From contig OZ023267.1 of the NCBI GenBank assembly GCA_964006375.1, forward strand, positions 21,945,739 through 22,009,738: a DNA stretch of 64,000 nt, in the 5' to 3' direction. Both the position numbers and the translations under genes were made by a program. Shown piece after piece: positions 1-11,489 of this stretch (the first letter of the stretch is position 1; each line of letters begins with the position of its first letter). Source of the DNA: Tillus elongatus. Lineage: Eukaryota; Arthropoda; Insecta; Coleoptera; Cleridae. Below the pieces are notes generated by a model, which saw only the letters and a list, made by a program, of their open reading frames with translations, ran no database searches and was not told the DNA's origin.

Positions 1-477
1 TCGTCTAGCAGTAGTGTGACGTTTATTTGTATTCAGAAAAGATGTCGTGTCTTTCTAGTCCCCTTAGCATCTGGCGACCGTCCTATGCCATCAAATAAGG
101 AGCATCATATTTCACTGAGGACTTAAGAATTTCCATTTTAATCTTTGCTGCCCTTATATTTTCTCTAGAATGTTTCTAACTTCATCCTCTTTGAACTACA
201 CTCTCAGAGGCGTTTAATTACAGTAACTTTGATTACCGGCCTTTATAATCCAGCTGTATTCATTTATCAAAGATCTATAGCCAGACATAATGAACTTACA
301 GTCTATATACTATACACACTCACGGCGGTAACCTCTTAAAAGATAAAGTTACTATTTACCAAACAATGCAAACTAATCAAAGACGTGATAGTGGCGAGAA
401 GCTTGTTGATTTTTATGTAACAAATCACCGGCGCTAACAAGATTGGATGATGCGACCATAATAAGCATAAGTACGCT
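1..477. other. Unassigned AT-rich DNA
   Basis: No coding domain, RNA gene or recognisable repeat was found here. The right part (about 300-477) may be an extension of the PLE terminal repeat that follows, because that repeat reads leftward on the minus strand, but I could not match it to another copy in the window. Confidence 0.4.
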
Positions 478-605
478 AAGTGAAGATTGGAACCTGTGAT
501 GAGCACTAATAAGCACACTCGGAGAATCCAAATTACCACAACACATTTAAAAAACCTGACGATCGTTTCATTAATCAAGTTAGCGTCATCAGATGATGAA
601 TAATG
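478..605 (-). mobile_element. PLE terminal repeat carrying a hammerhead motif
   Basis: This stretch shares about 85 bp of closely similar sequence with 46135-46275 (-), 46975-47060 (+), 51360-51450 (-) and 51487-51590 (+). Shared landmarks on the plus strand are CCTGTGATGAGCACTAATAA and ACCACAACACAT. In each fuller copy, a hammerhead-like core lies immediately 5' of this segment on the element's own strand. Penelope-like elements are known to carry hammerhead ribozymes in their terminal repeats, and PLE coding fragments lie nearby (2172-2860). Assignment to PLE is therefore an inference from motif and context. No reverse transcriptase is attached to this copy. Confidence 0.6.
553..605 (-). 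ncRNA. Candidate type I hammerhead ribozyme (HHR-1)
   Basis: On the minus strand the canonical core CTGATGA (592-586) is followed by an imperfect stem II around 585-570. Then come GAAA (569-566) and the palindrome ACGATCGT (566-559), which would be a very short helix III. The NUH cleavage triplet is GUC, with position 17 a C at 558, followed by AGG. One extra base separates the CUGAUGA box from stem II, as in the other copies here. The catalytic core is intact, but stem II has about two mismatches and stem I pairs poorly, so this may be a decaying ribozyme. A self-complementary helix III suggests folding as a dimer. Confidence 0.55.
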
Positions 606-1066
<461 letters not shown>

Positions 1067-1074
1067 TATTTGGA

Positions 1075-2090
1075 AGTTTAAAATGTCTTAACATCTAAGG
1101 TCATTGATACTGTCGGTACATTTTGTTTCGCTAATTAAAGTATCTGTAATCAAATGCTATCAAATAGTGAGGATTCTCTTAAAAACAGAGTAAATTAGCC
1201 ACATTTGGTTCACTCAAGTCAAGAATTTGGGCTAGTGTTTTCACATTTAGGTATTCGAGTCTTGGATTGATATATACTGGACATTCTTGAAGCACATGGT
1301 TAACAGTAATCACTCTGTCACATATTTCACATTGAGGTTGTTGTTGCTGGATAAGTAGGTATAGGGTGAACTTACAATGGCCTATACGAGTTCTTCTAAT
1401 AACGACTTCTTCCCTGCGTGTTAGACTTGGGAGCGTCTTTGGGGTCACTGATGTTTCGATCTTGCAAAGCTTGTTGTCAAGGGATGACCAGTGGGTTTGC
1501 CATTTAGCTTTAGAACTTTGTCTAATATTGGCAATAAGGTTTGAATGGGTTTGTATGGGTATTATTGTGTTTTCTAGTATCGAATTCCGTGAGCATTCGT
1601 CAGCATTTTCATTGCCTACAATACCACTGTGGGAGGGCGTCCAGATCAGTGTGATTGACTTGCCAGCATGATAGAGACCGTGGACGCTTTCTTGTATTTG
1701 AATTACTATAGGGTTTCTTGCATAAAGCGATGCAAGTGAATTAATACAGGTTAAAGAGTCTGTGCACACTAAAGCACTTTTGTATGGGGAGTCGATAAAT
1801 GTGTGGACTGCCCTCTTTATGGCAAATAACTCTGCTGTGTAATTAGGACACTCTCTTTTGATGGGAGATATAACACCGCTCCCTACACCGCGTGTGCTCT
1901 TTGATCCGTCAGTGTACATGATCAGGTCAAATTTATATTTTGATATATTATCCTGAAATAGTCTATTCACACTGTCGGTAGGCAAGGAGTCTGGAACACT
2001 TATATTGGTATTGCTTTTATAAAATAATCTATCAGGAGACTACCCACAGGCAGCGGAGCGAGATTCATACATTTTTTTATTATTACTATA
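1075..2090 (-). mobile_element. I/R1-group LINE, 3' end with RNase H
   Basis: This is the 5'-truncated 3' portion of a non-LTR retrotransposon. It holds the RNase H domain and tail of ORF2 and about 100 bp of 3' untranslated sequence that ends against a (TA)n array. The left flank of the coding part reads on without a stop to about 2040. No target duplication could be identified because the 3' flank is microsatellite. Confidence 0.75.
1179..2040 (-). pseudogene. LINE ORF2 C-terminus: RNase H plus zinc-knuckle tail
   Basis: The translated frame carries a complete type I RNase H active-site set: D in YTDGSKS, E in TAELFAIKRA, D in CTDSL and D in GNENADECSR. RNase H degrades the RNA strand of the RNA-DNA hybrid during target-primed reverse transcription. 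A C-terminal cysteine cluster follows (CEICDR, then HVLQECP), which is the usual ending of I/R1/LOA-type ORF2. The frame is open for 268 codons from the first ATG at 1985, and related sequence continues upstream to about 2040. With no reverse transcriptase attached it is a dead 5'-truncated copy, although its RNase H residues are all preserved. Confidence 0.8.
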
Positions 2091-2095
2091 TTTAG

Positions 2096-2096
<1 letters not shown>

Positions 2097-2171
<75 letters not shown>
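2097..2171. repeat. (TA)n microsatellite 2
   Basis: Pure TA array between the LINE fragment on the left and the PLE fragment on the right. Confidence 0.97.
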
Positions 2172-2174
<3 letters not shown>

Positions 2175-2860
2175 GAAGGCGTTTAGCTGTCCTGTCGTTA
2201 ACGTGGTGATTATTCTCCAAAATATGTCGGGCAACGGAAAATATATTTATAGTACCGTATCTTAATTGTGCTAAATGTTATTTGAATCTAATTCCAATAG
2301 ATCTTTTTGTTTGTCCGACGTATTTAAGGTCACAATCTTTAAAACTTATTTAATAAATTCCCGACATTTTGACGCTATTATCTTTGTCTTTTGGGTTACC
2401 TAGCAAGTTTTTTAAAGTATTTTTTTATCGAAAATGTTAGTTGCAAATAGGTTTTTTTTAACGCTACCTAGGCCGCCCTCGTGAGTAGAGGTTCAAATAG
2501 TAAGCAAAAAAAGTTTTTTTCGCCTTTCTCTCGTTGATTCCGCTAACATTTTCTTTGTTTTCTGCTTGTGAATTCATTCCTCCACTAGGTAATCAATGTA
2601 TTCGTTATATTCGGCCACTTTCTAAATATATTTTAGTTCTTTGGTAAATCTACTCTTCCTTAAAGAAAAATTACTTAACCTGTTTACTAAAAAATTCAGA
2701 CTGGATATTTTTTTGGCGTACGTATGATGTGAGTCATTCGGAATGTAGCTTAGAGTGGTGATTTCCTTTCGATGGACATTGAATTGTAAAGTGTCTTTAT
2801 TTTTGATAGCTAGTACATCTAAAACGGGTAATTTATTATTAGTCTCTTATTCGTGGGTAA
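2172..2860 (-). pseudogene. PLE reverse transcriptase C-terminus plus GIY-YIG nuclease (degenerate)
   Basis: Reading the minus strand from about 2855, one frame gives the PLE thumb-region pattern LPVLDVLAIKNKDTLQF, then VHRKE and SLNFLVNRLSNFSLR. This is the conserved block after the YVDD palm motif in Penelope reverse transcriptases. After stops and frame changes, the end of the fragment reads CDLKYVGQTKRSIGIRFK, a stop, then HLAQLRYG. That is the YIG half of a GIY-YIG endonuclease with its downstream arginine. The nuclease nicks DNA for target-primed reverse transcription. Several stops make it a pseudogene. It is truncated at a (TA)n array. Confidence 0.75.
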
Positions 2861-3217
2861 GTTTTATAGAATAAAATGTATTCTTTAATTTGGCAATAAA
2901 ATCTTCTATTCTGAATATTAAATATATTTTCACGATTAGGAATACCCTTTTGGATAGTTTTCTGTTCTATGAACAATGGTATCAGTTTAATCAGCATCGA
3001 CGTGGCTTTCCAAAAATGCCATAATATATAGGGTGTTTCATTAAGAAAAATGAAGTTTCGTGCAACACACTGTACATTAACACCCTGTATAAATGGAAAT
3101 AATTTTAAAATGTGCACTTGTGGAACATGTCGCTTCGAGAAACCTGCGTTTTAAAATGTAGCCTTAGTGAGGAGCTATCTCCCGTCCTCACACCGATGAA
3201 ACAGCCCTGTATATGGC

Positions 3218-3220
<3 letters not shown>
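2861..3220. other. Spacer with short CAGGGTG-type relic
   Basis: No gene. Around 3031-3092 there is AGGGTGTTTC followed about 50 bp later by CACCCTGTAT. This resembles a tiny internally deleted relative of the mariner-type ends seen in MLE1. Confidence 0.4.

Positions 3221-3279
<59 letters not shown>
3221..3279. repeat. (TA)n microsatellite 3
   Basis: TA array whose last TA directly precedes the CAGGGTG terminus of MLE1. Confidence 0.97.
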
Positions 3280-3282
<3 letters not shown>

Positions 3283-3869
3283 GGTGATTGCTGAGAAGTG
3301 CTCATTAGAAGTTTTTGACCTTCTCATCCGATTTGACAGCTGAAAATTAGGATTTGGCCATTATACGATATTCCCATTCTGATTAAAATAGTTGCACTAC
3401 TCTAGCACTTCCGGTTATACCGGAAGTCGCTACCAACTTCGTTACTTTAAATAAAACACCCTGTATATTTTTGTATTTTCAGAAAGACGATCCAATTTGG
3501 GATAGATTTTATGTAGTACTTTCTGCACCTTGCGTTATTAGTTTCTGAAATATTGGCGATATTTGAAAAATATTTATCACAGCTCTTTTTATAATTTGAT
3601 ATATCCTTGTAAAGTGTAAATCTAGAAAATATATTTTTGAACAACAGACTGCTGGTAACTATGTCTTGCAAAATTATTGGAATGAAAATCTATTTTTTAT
3701 ACAGGGTGTGCCATAATAGTCTGACAAAATATCGAAATTCAAGCGGGTATAACTTGATTTTTTCAAATGGAACACCCTATATATTTCTATTCTAAAGCAT
3801 TTAACAGACATAACTCTGTAACTTTTATTAACTATGTCCTATACCTAAATAGCATAATTTCTGACATAT
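3280..3869 (+). repeat. MLE1 left inverted arm
   Basis: Matches 5775-6365 in reverse complement over about 590 bp. Inside the arm, further CAGGGTG or CACCCTG boundary-like motifs occur at 3457-3463, 3702-3708 and about 3773. All are mirrored in the right arm, so the arm looks assembled from shorter terminal modules. Confidence 0.85.
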
Positions 3870-4017
3870 TGTTAGTTTCTTGAAGTGATATATTTAATAT
3901 CGCAGCAGATAATTTTAATTCCAATGTTTTCATGGCGTTGGATTATCCATTTCTTTTTATATTCATGATGACACGCTGAAAATCTGAGAACAATATTAAA
4001 AAGTCTGGACTCTAAAA

Positions 4018-4255
4018 AGTCTGGACGCAGTAAGTGCGTTATGGTAGTGAATTTTCATAAAAATATTTTAAATAACAAATATGTGTTTTTTAAAAGAAAG
4101 CAAGCATTAAATTTGGTTACCAGTATGACCTATATAGTAGAAACAATATACCATATATCATCAAAATAACTTTATTGTTTGAAAATGTACAAAAATGTTT
4201 CGCACTTAACTTAAAATGTTCCAAAAAAAACTAGTTTCCTGGCCAACGATCCTTA
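4018..4255 (+). repeat. Modular repeat segment M (partial) inside MLE1
   Basis: Begins GTCTGGACGCAGTAAGTGCG and follows the M consensus through the ACCTATATAGTAGAAACAAT region. It stops near CCTGGCCAACGATCC, lacking the right terminus. Confidence 0.75.
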
Positions 4256-4557
4256 TTAAAAACCACCCACCCTTGTGTAATTTGTCCTCCAGAGTCCAAC
4301 GCACTTGTCAGATTCCTCCTAGCTCAAACATTAAGCAAGTTCTGTTAAAAAAAGAACGTCAATTTATTATGGCCTTATCATTGTAAAAATGTTATAGCAG
4401 AACTATTAAAAAGTAACATGACAATCATACACTAACATTGAATGAATTTAATTCTCATTTATAGAGTAAAGTTACGCTAGATTAGATTATATGCAGTGAA
4501 CGGGGAAAAGAAAACAACTTGTGATGGAACCAGAGCTGAAAAATTCAAAGTAATTGT

Positions 4558-5613
4558 TCAATGTGACTTCCGTTTTGGTTCAAACACTCTTGAATGTACT
4601 CCAGCGGTGGTCGTTCTTCGTATCTCCTCTGGATCTAACTCGGTAAAGGCTTGCGTCATGCGTTGGATTAGTTCCTCTTTAGATTGGACATGCACCTCAT
4701 AAACCTTTGACTTTATTATACTCCAGATATAAAAATCACAAGGTGTCAAGTCCGGCGATCTTGCTGGCCAGTGCCGAGGGCCGTTTCTGCCTATCCATCT
4801 GTCATCAAATATAGCATACAACTGATGATAAACACCTATTGTATTGTGCGCTGGAGCCCCGTCCATCTGGTACCAACAATTGAGTGATGAATTTAAAGAC
4901 AGACTCTCCACAAATGGCATCACCACCGTTCTCAGGATCTGAATATACTTCTCAGACGTGAGCGTGCCATCGTAAATATGAAAACACACTCGGTCGTCCA
5001 TTATCATGCAGAAAACATTACAACTGAATCTCTGCTGGAAATTCCTAGTTCGTGTCATATGCATATTTTCAGCTGCCCAGTAATGCTGATTTTTCATATT
5101 TCGCAAACCCTCTCTGCCAAAGTTAGACTCATCAGTCCAGATTATTTTGCTCAAGAATGTAGGATCTTCCTGCACTCGTATCAGTAGGTGTTCGCAATAA
5201 TTTATCCGCATCTCGTAGTCGCTAACACGGAGGTGTTGCACGGGAATAAAAGAGAAATTATGCATTTTGTGCTTCTTTAATATTCGTTGAATGATCCAGT
5301 AAGGCATGTCTAAGTCACTAGACGCATTTCTTATAGAATTTGTTGGCATTGCATGAAAGTATGCAAGAACTGTGACTTGGCATATTTCCTCATCTTCAAG
5401 TTTGCCTCTACAAATTACTGGTCTTGATGTTATACTTCCATACCTTGAAAACTTTGATTCAAGCCTCTTGAACCGGTGTCTGTCCAAAGGTGCCAAATGA
5501 AGAAACTTTTCATTAAATGTACGACATGTTCTTTCAATAATTCTATTGCAGTCACCGTGAATAATGAATATATTCATGATATATTCATTACTGTAGCGTA
5601 TTCTACTTCCCAT
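4558..5613 (-). CDS. DD41D mariner-type transposase (MLE1)
   Basis: The 351-codon open frame starts at ATG 5613 and ends within MLE1, with no internal stop or frameshift. It encodes a cut-and-paste transposase of the IS630/Tc1/mariner superfamily, which would bind the inverted arms and move the element into TA sites. Residues 1-140 hold the helix-turn-helix DNA-binding region, ending with the family pattern HNFSFIPVQHL. The catalytic triad is D161 (WTDESNF), D251 (MDGAPAH) and D293 (ARSPDLTPCDF). There are 41 residues between the last two aspartates, a spacing reported for rosa-type mariner relatives. The conserved WIGR and WPARSPDL blocks are present. All key residues are intact, so activity is plausible but not shown. 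Confidence 0.9.
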   Translation of the reverse strand: MGSRIRYSNEYIMNIFIIHGDCNRIIERTCRTFNEKFLHLAPLDRHRFKRLESKFSRYGSITSRPVICRGKLEDEEICQVTVLAYFHAMPTNSIRNASSDLDMPYWIIQRILKKHKMHNFSFIPVQHLRVSDYEMRINYCEHLLIRVQEDPTFLSKIIWTDESNFGREGLRNMKNQHYWAAENMHMTRTRNFQQRFSCNVFCMIMDDRVCFHIYDGTLTSEKYIQILRTVVMPFVESLSLNSSLNCWYQMDGAPAHNTIGVYHQLYAIFDDRWIGRNGPRHWPARSPDLTPCDFYIWSIIKSKVYEVHVQSKEELIQRMTQAFTELDPEEIRRTTTAGVHSRVFEPKRKSH

Positions 5614-5774
5614 CGCGCCTTTAATAAAAGCAAGTCACTAATTTTACTGCTGTCACTAAATTAAACTATGTGTCAAATTTCAGTTTTCTCGCCTGACATT
5701 GCAACAAAAGCCTCCTATTTCCATAAACGAACTCATGTATAAATTCCAATATAGATTCACCGTTGGAGTGGTGG

Positions 5775-6362
5775 ATATTTCAGAAATTATGCTATTTAGG
5801 TATAGGACATAGTTAATAAAAGTTGCAGAGTTATGTCTGTAAAATGCTTTGGAATAGAAATATAAAGGGTGTTCCATTTGAAAAAATCAAGTTATACCCG
5901 CTTGAATTTCGATATTTTGTCAGGCTATTATCGCACACCCTGTATAAAAATACATTTTCATTCCAATAATTTTGCAAGGCATAGTTACCAGCAATCTGTT
6001 GTCCAAAAAAATATTTTCTAGATTTACACTTTACAAGGATATATCAAATTATAAAAAGAGCTGTGATAGCAAATATTTTTCAAAAATCGCCAATATTTCA
6101 AAAACTAATAACGCTAGGTGAAAAAAGTGCTACATAAAATCTATCCCAAATTGGATCGTCTTTCTGAAAATGCAAAAATATACAGGTGTTTCATTTAAAA
6201 TAACAAAGTTGGTAGCGACTTCCGGTATAACCGGAAGTGCTAGAGTAGTGCAGCTATTTTAATCAGAATGGTAATATCGTATAATGGCCGAACCCAAATT
6301 TTCAGCTGTCAAATCGGATGAGAAGGTCATAAACTTCTAATGAGCATTTCTCAGCAATCACC

Positions 6363-6365
<3 letters not shown>
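5775..6365 (-). repeat. MLE1 right inverted arm
   Basis: Reverse complement of 3280-3869. The inner CACCCTG at 5936-5942 pairs with the inner CAGGGTG at 3702-3708, defining a smaller nested interval (3702-5942) that is also transposon-shaped. Confidence 0.85.

Positions 6366-6450
<85 letters not shown>
6366..6450. repeat. (TA)n microsatellite 4
   Basis: TA array directly after the right end of MLE1. Together with array 3 it looks like one array split by the insertion. Confidence 0.97.
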
Positions 6451-6452
<2 letters not shown>

Positions 6453-7149
6453 AAAAAGAAATATAATGCATGAAACAAGTGTCTCTTAATACAGATATTA
6501 TATCTGAGAATATATGTGACTCTTTTGAATGAGATAAAGTTATTTTGTTTGGAATGTAAGGTAAAATTTAAAATAATTCTAATGTAAATCACCTATAACT
6601 TTCTTGCTTCATTTGGCAGAAGATTTTACACAGATATCATGCCTAACGGCGGAAAACTTTCGTATTGTCACAGAGGAACCTACTTAAAGTCAGATGAGTA
6701 TCAAGATACGAAAATAATTAATTAAATTAATTGAGTAAAGTATTCTGCAAAATGGAAATAGCTCTTGTCATTTCATTTTGTTATCTTTGAATTGAGGACA
6801 TGCTTGGATGTTGCTAATGATTTTCAGTTCATTTACACAGTGTATTTTCCCAAAGATAGGAACGGCAGAGGACGTACTACGCACTACTTAGCGCTATGGC
6901 AGCACAAGCCCTTTGTGCTCAAGATGTCGTGTTTCTGACGTCAGTTGATAAAGTATTCACTCTCACGTCTATAAGTGATAAACGTTAAAATACCTTAGGT
7001 CCCGAGATGCTATTAGCAGTTCATGGCGTTGAAAAGAAATTTGTTATCTACCAACTGTGAATAATTGATTATCTCTTTAAGCAACTGAAAAATCAATTGT
7101 TATTTACACAGATTGGTGCATTCGGATGTCTATTTTAGTGAATTTTTAT
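6451..7149. other. Unassigned spacer
   Basis: No coding domain or repeat recognised in about 700 bp of AT-rich DNA. Confidence 0.4.
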
Positions 7150-7256
7150 TTAAAAAAAATTACTAATAGAGAGGTATCGATGATGAGACTTTGCAAACAT
7201 GTTTTCAAATGTGCGCGAACTAGGACCCCTAGAACACATATCCGGGGTCAGTTTCA

Positions 7257-7258
<2 letters not shown>
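7150..7258 (+). repeat. Modular repeat segment L
   Basis: Matches the L consensus with landmarks GCGCGAACTAGGACCCCTAG and CATATCCGGGGTCAGTTTC, running directly into (TA)n. Its partner segment R is not next to it but appears at 10546, after MLE2 and a PLE pair. Confidence 0.85.

Positions 7259-7349
<91 letters not shown>
7259..7349. repeat. (TA)n microsatellite 5
   Basis: TA array joining segment L to the left end of MLE2. Confidence 0.97.
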
Positions 7350-7352
<3 letters not shown>

Positions 7353-7814
7353 GGTGTCCCTCTAACAATGGGCCAAACCCATATATTCGCATAGAGCATC
7401 AAAAATTAAATAGACTTTCATTAATACGTTTTGTCCGATTGTTGCTTGTTTTCGATATACAGTGTGTTAAATTTGACTTTGAAAAAAATTAAATCGCTCG
7501 TTTTTCTGCTAATTACTGGAATATTGATTTGGAACTTTGTAATAGGGGGTTATCGAGGATGCCGCTTCCAACCGTGATACCTATTTTGAGCTACATCATA
7601 GTTGGCGCCACCTACACTAAACCCGAATGTTTTACAGGGGCATAACTTTTTCGATGATCAACTTTCTGCAAATCTGTTCAGAAAAACTGAAAACTACTAA
7701 TTTTTTGTTCGAAAAAGGTATACTTAGTTGAAACTCATAAAGTGAGTGGTTACCGAGATATTGCGGTTTTAATAATAGTGTGCATTGAAAATCTCTCAAA
7801 TCTGAAATTTTATT
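7350..7814 (+). repeat. MLE2 left inverted arm
   Basis: Reverse complement of 9503-9967, matching through TTGGCGCCACCTACACTAAA and on to the motif ATCTGAAATTTTATT. Confidence 0.88.
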
Positions 7815-7867
7815 AACATTATTATTATCACTAAATTATAAGAAAAAATTGACAATTATCGAACAAT

Positions 7868-8911
7868 TCACTTAATAAGATTCTCAAAATGGCCTCCGCC
7901 TACTTCAATACATTTTTCTAGTCTCAACCCAAAATTTTGCCTCACCTTAAAAAAAGTTTGATAATCGTTTTTCAATATATCACTGGATTCGATTATTCTA
8001 GCCCAAAGTTCATCTCTGGACTTACAAATAGTCTTGTATACTAATTCTTTCAAGTGACCCCAGAGGAAGAAATCTAGAGGATTGAGGTCGGGGCTACGTG
8101 CAGGCCAAGGAAAATCTCCACCTCGACCTATCCATCGGCGCGGATAATTTTGGTTCAGAAATTCTCTGACAGTAAGTCCATAATGGGCAGGTGCCCCGTC
8201 GTAAATGAACCATAATCTCCTGCGCACGTCTAGAGGGACATCTTCCAAGAGAATAGGAAGTTGATCTCTCAAGAAAATTGAATAATTCTCCACATTGAGC
8301 CTTGCAGGAAGTTCTATTGGTCCCAACAACACGTCGCCTAGTATGCCACACCAGACATTAATGGAGAACTCATGTTGAAAATGGTGTTCTCGCGTCAAAT
8401 GAGGATTTCTGCTGTCATATGTGTGAGCATTTTTGAAATTGAAAACTCCTCTTCTTGTGAATGTCGCTTCGTCAGTGAATAGAATGTTGTTGAAGAAAAA
8501 CGGATCGTCATTCTGATACCGACGAATGCGTTCACAAAAATCCAATCTAGATAGAAAATCTAGAGGTAAAAGATTCTGCACTGGTGTGAAGTGGTAAGGA
8601 TGTAACTTTTCTTTTCTGAGAAGTCTACCAATACTTGATTTATTTATTCCAGTTGCTGCAGAGAGGCGTCTTACGCTTGTTTCCGGATCTTCTGCAAGGC
8701 GTACTAATATCTCTTCCTCTTGATGTACAGGACGTCTTGGTCCACCGACTTCCGACTTCGAATTGAAATAACCAGTTTCACCTACGAATACATTAGGACG
8801 AGATGATACGCATCCGTGTAACAAAATGTGTATTTCACGATTTTTCCAACCCTCAGGTGTGAATTTTGTCAAAACTTTCGTTTCAGAAATAATCAATGGC
8901 AGTGAGTGCAT
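7868..8911 (-). CDS. DD41D mariner-type transposase (MLE2)
   Basis: The 347-codon uninterrupted frame starts at ATG 8911. It encodes a Tc1/mariner-superfamily transposase. The N-terminal part shows a helix-turn-helix (residues about 66-100, TSVRRLSAATGINKSSIGRL), followed by the HPYHFTPVQNL linker typical of this group. The catalytic residues are D147 (FTDEATF), D238 (YDGAPAH) and D280 (SPDLNPLDFF), again with 41 residues between the last two. WIGRGG and WPARSPDLNPLDFFLWG are textbook family blocks. It differs strongly from the MLE1 protein, so the two are separate lineages with the same spacing. All active-site residues are present. Confidence 0.92.
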   Translation of the reverse strand: MHSLPLIISETKVLTKFTPEGWKNREIHILLHGCVSSRPNVFVGETGYFNSKSEVGGPRRPVHQEEEILVRLAEDPETSVRRLSAATGINKSSIGRLLRKEKLHPYHFTPVQNLLPLDFLSRLDFCERIRRYQNDDPFFFNNILFTDEATFTRRGVFNFKNAHTYDSRNPHLTREHHFQHEFSINVWCGILGDVLLGPIELPARLNVENYSIFLRDQLPILLEDVPLDVRRRLWFIYDGAPAHYGLTVREFLNQNYPRRWIGRGGDFPWPARSPDLNPLDFFLWGHLKELVYKTICKSRDELWARIIESSDILKNDYQTFFKVRQNFGLRLEKCIEVGGGHFENLIK

Positions 8912-9502
8912 ATTACTTTTTTACATACCTAATTTATCGTATAATCTTCTAAAGGTCTTGTGATCTGGTTGTCTACGACTAGGATATAATTCCAAGTATC
9001 TGCCGGCGGCTCGGTGGCTACGGAAGTTTGATTGCGCATAAACGCAGATCATATCTCTCTTCTCAATATTGCTAAACTCATTATGGCGAGGCATTTCAGA
9101 AATAATAACTACCTACTGCTCTTAATTGAAAAACCATGTGCTTGTAAAATTGACAGATTATGTTTATTGTGTTACGCAAATGACATCCCTATGAAAACGA
9201 AAAACAAAAGATATTTCATCTACTTCATTGACAGTTGTTGACCCGGCCAATCAACTGCTATAGTTATTAGCGCCGTGATATGTCCACAGGAATACATCTT
9301 TTATTTGCCAAAAACATACTTATTCTATGAAATCGAATTAAATCCAGAGAAACTTCCCAATTTTTAGGAATTGATTTATAATTAGAAAATTATGATTAAA
9401 ATACACCGACCTCAATCCTCTAGAATTTTCCATTGGGGTTACTTGAAACAACTGGTACATACACAATAATGTTTGTAACTCCAGAGATGAACGTTGGGCC
9501 AG

Positions 9503-10275
<773 letters not shown>

Positions 10276-10324
10276 AAGCGGTGGACAAAGGTTGGGTTGG
10301 ATTGTCCTAGTTCGATTTATTTAT

Positions 10325-10449
10325 TTCCTTTACCTCTTGAAAGCGGCTCCAAAACAGGAGCCGAAACGTCGAGTTTTAATAAATTCTGGACGTGGTTCAA
10401 CCCGAGAACCAAGTATGTCTCACATTAAAGACCGCGGAAATCTTTCCGA

Positions 10450-10455
<6 letters not shown>
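10325..10455 (+). mobile_element. PLE terminal repeat with vestigial hammerhead
   Basis: Contains a perfect 6-bp stem GGCTCC (10345-10350) and GGAGCC (10357-10362), then GAAA (10363-10366) and the palindrome ACGT followed by C. This is the right half of a hammerhead of the type found in PLE terminal repeats. The left box reads CTTGAAA instead of CTGANGA, so catalysis is unlikely. Confidence 0.6.
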
Positions 10456-10525
<70 letters not shown>

Positions 10526-10545
10526 GTGTGTGTGTGTCTGTGTGT
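10456..10545. repeat. (TA)n then (TG)n microsatellite 7
   Basis: TA array to about 10523, then a short TG-rich stretch. It leads into segment R. Confidence 0.95.
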
Positions 10546-10880
10546 ATCCAACCGATAACTCAAAAAATAATTAACCGATTTGGATGAAACGCGGAAAGTA
10601 CCGTTCCTTTCTTAATGGGCTGGATAGGTTTGTTAGCCAGGAAAATCGGACAAGGTTTTTCAGGAAGATTTGGAGTTTTCTTTCGAAAAAAAAAAAAACA
10701 GTTTTCTCCGAAAATTACAAAGCTATTTCAATGAAATTGTGGATATATTTCTTTGGGAAAGACCTTATACGTAGCAACATTTAACTTTCTAAGTTAATAG
10801 AAAATTGAGTTATTCAAATTTGACGCATTTAATGAAAATTCACTACCATAACGCAATTGCTACGTCCCGAACTTTTTTAG
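10546..10880 (+). repeat. Modular repeat segments R and M-terminus
   Basis: Begins CAACCGATAACTCAAAAAAT, follows R through GGAAAATCGGACAAGG, and ends with the M right terminus (CACTACCATAACGCAATTGC). This is the likely missing partner of segment L at 7150-7258. Confidence 0.78.
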
Positions 10881-11347
10881 TTGGAGGAAATAATTCGTTA
10901 GTTTACCTAAACTATATTTAATCTTTGTTATCAATGTAACAAAAGAGGAGATTGATATTCTTTAGATTTTTCGGAATATGAGAAATTACATCTATTTTTT
11001 TAAAGAATGTTTATGAAAATACGTATGAGCTCCAAACGTCAATATATCTAGAAAAGATCTATCTTCCAAATCTAGAAATAAAATGCCATTACCACGGACA
11101 TTGCAGAAAAAAACAACAAGCACATCTTAAGTCAGCGAAGAAGTCTCTAGCGTATCTACTTAGACATTTGTTGTAAAAACTCTAAAATTATTACTTATAT
11201 AACTAAATTATGGCTTTCTAGCACATAACTGTCGCTCCATATTATCACTTTGTTTTGTTTGGATTGGAAGTAATTACGCCTTGAAGCAGGCATTGACGGT
11301 GTCAGTACCAAATCTGCCACAAATTGTTTTGGACCAAGTAATGATAC
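10881..11347. other. Unassigned spacer
   Basis: No gene or recognisable repeat. Confidence 0.4.
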
Positions 11348-11474
<127 letters not shown>

Positions 11475-11489
11475 CTCTCGTGGCTTGAA

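Larger units (their letters stand above)
3280..6365 (-). mobile_element. MLE1: DD41D mariner-type transposon with long inverted arms
   Basis: The element begins CAGGGTGATTGC and ends with the complement GCAATCACCCTG. Both ends abut TA repeats, as expected for a TA-targeting Tc1/mariner element. The two arms (3280-3869 and 5775-6365, about 590 bp each) are near-identical inverted copies by eye. They flank a single minus-strand transposase gene. A copy of the modular repeat segment M lies at 4018-4255 between the left arm and the gene's 3' end. Arms of several hundred bp are long for mariner relatives, where 20-50 bp is usual. An intact gene with well-matched arms suggests a recent insertion. 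Confidence 0.88.

Noticed and set aside
9032..9241. 69-codon plus-strand frame within MLE2
   Set aside because: Lies in the non-coding part of the transposon upstream of the transposase; no family features.
10541..10880. A CRISPR-like or bacterial repeat array from regular TA blocks
   Set aside because: The window is eukaryotic; repeats are microsatellites and transposon modules, not spacer-repeat arrays.
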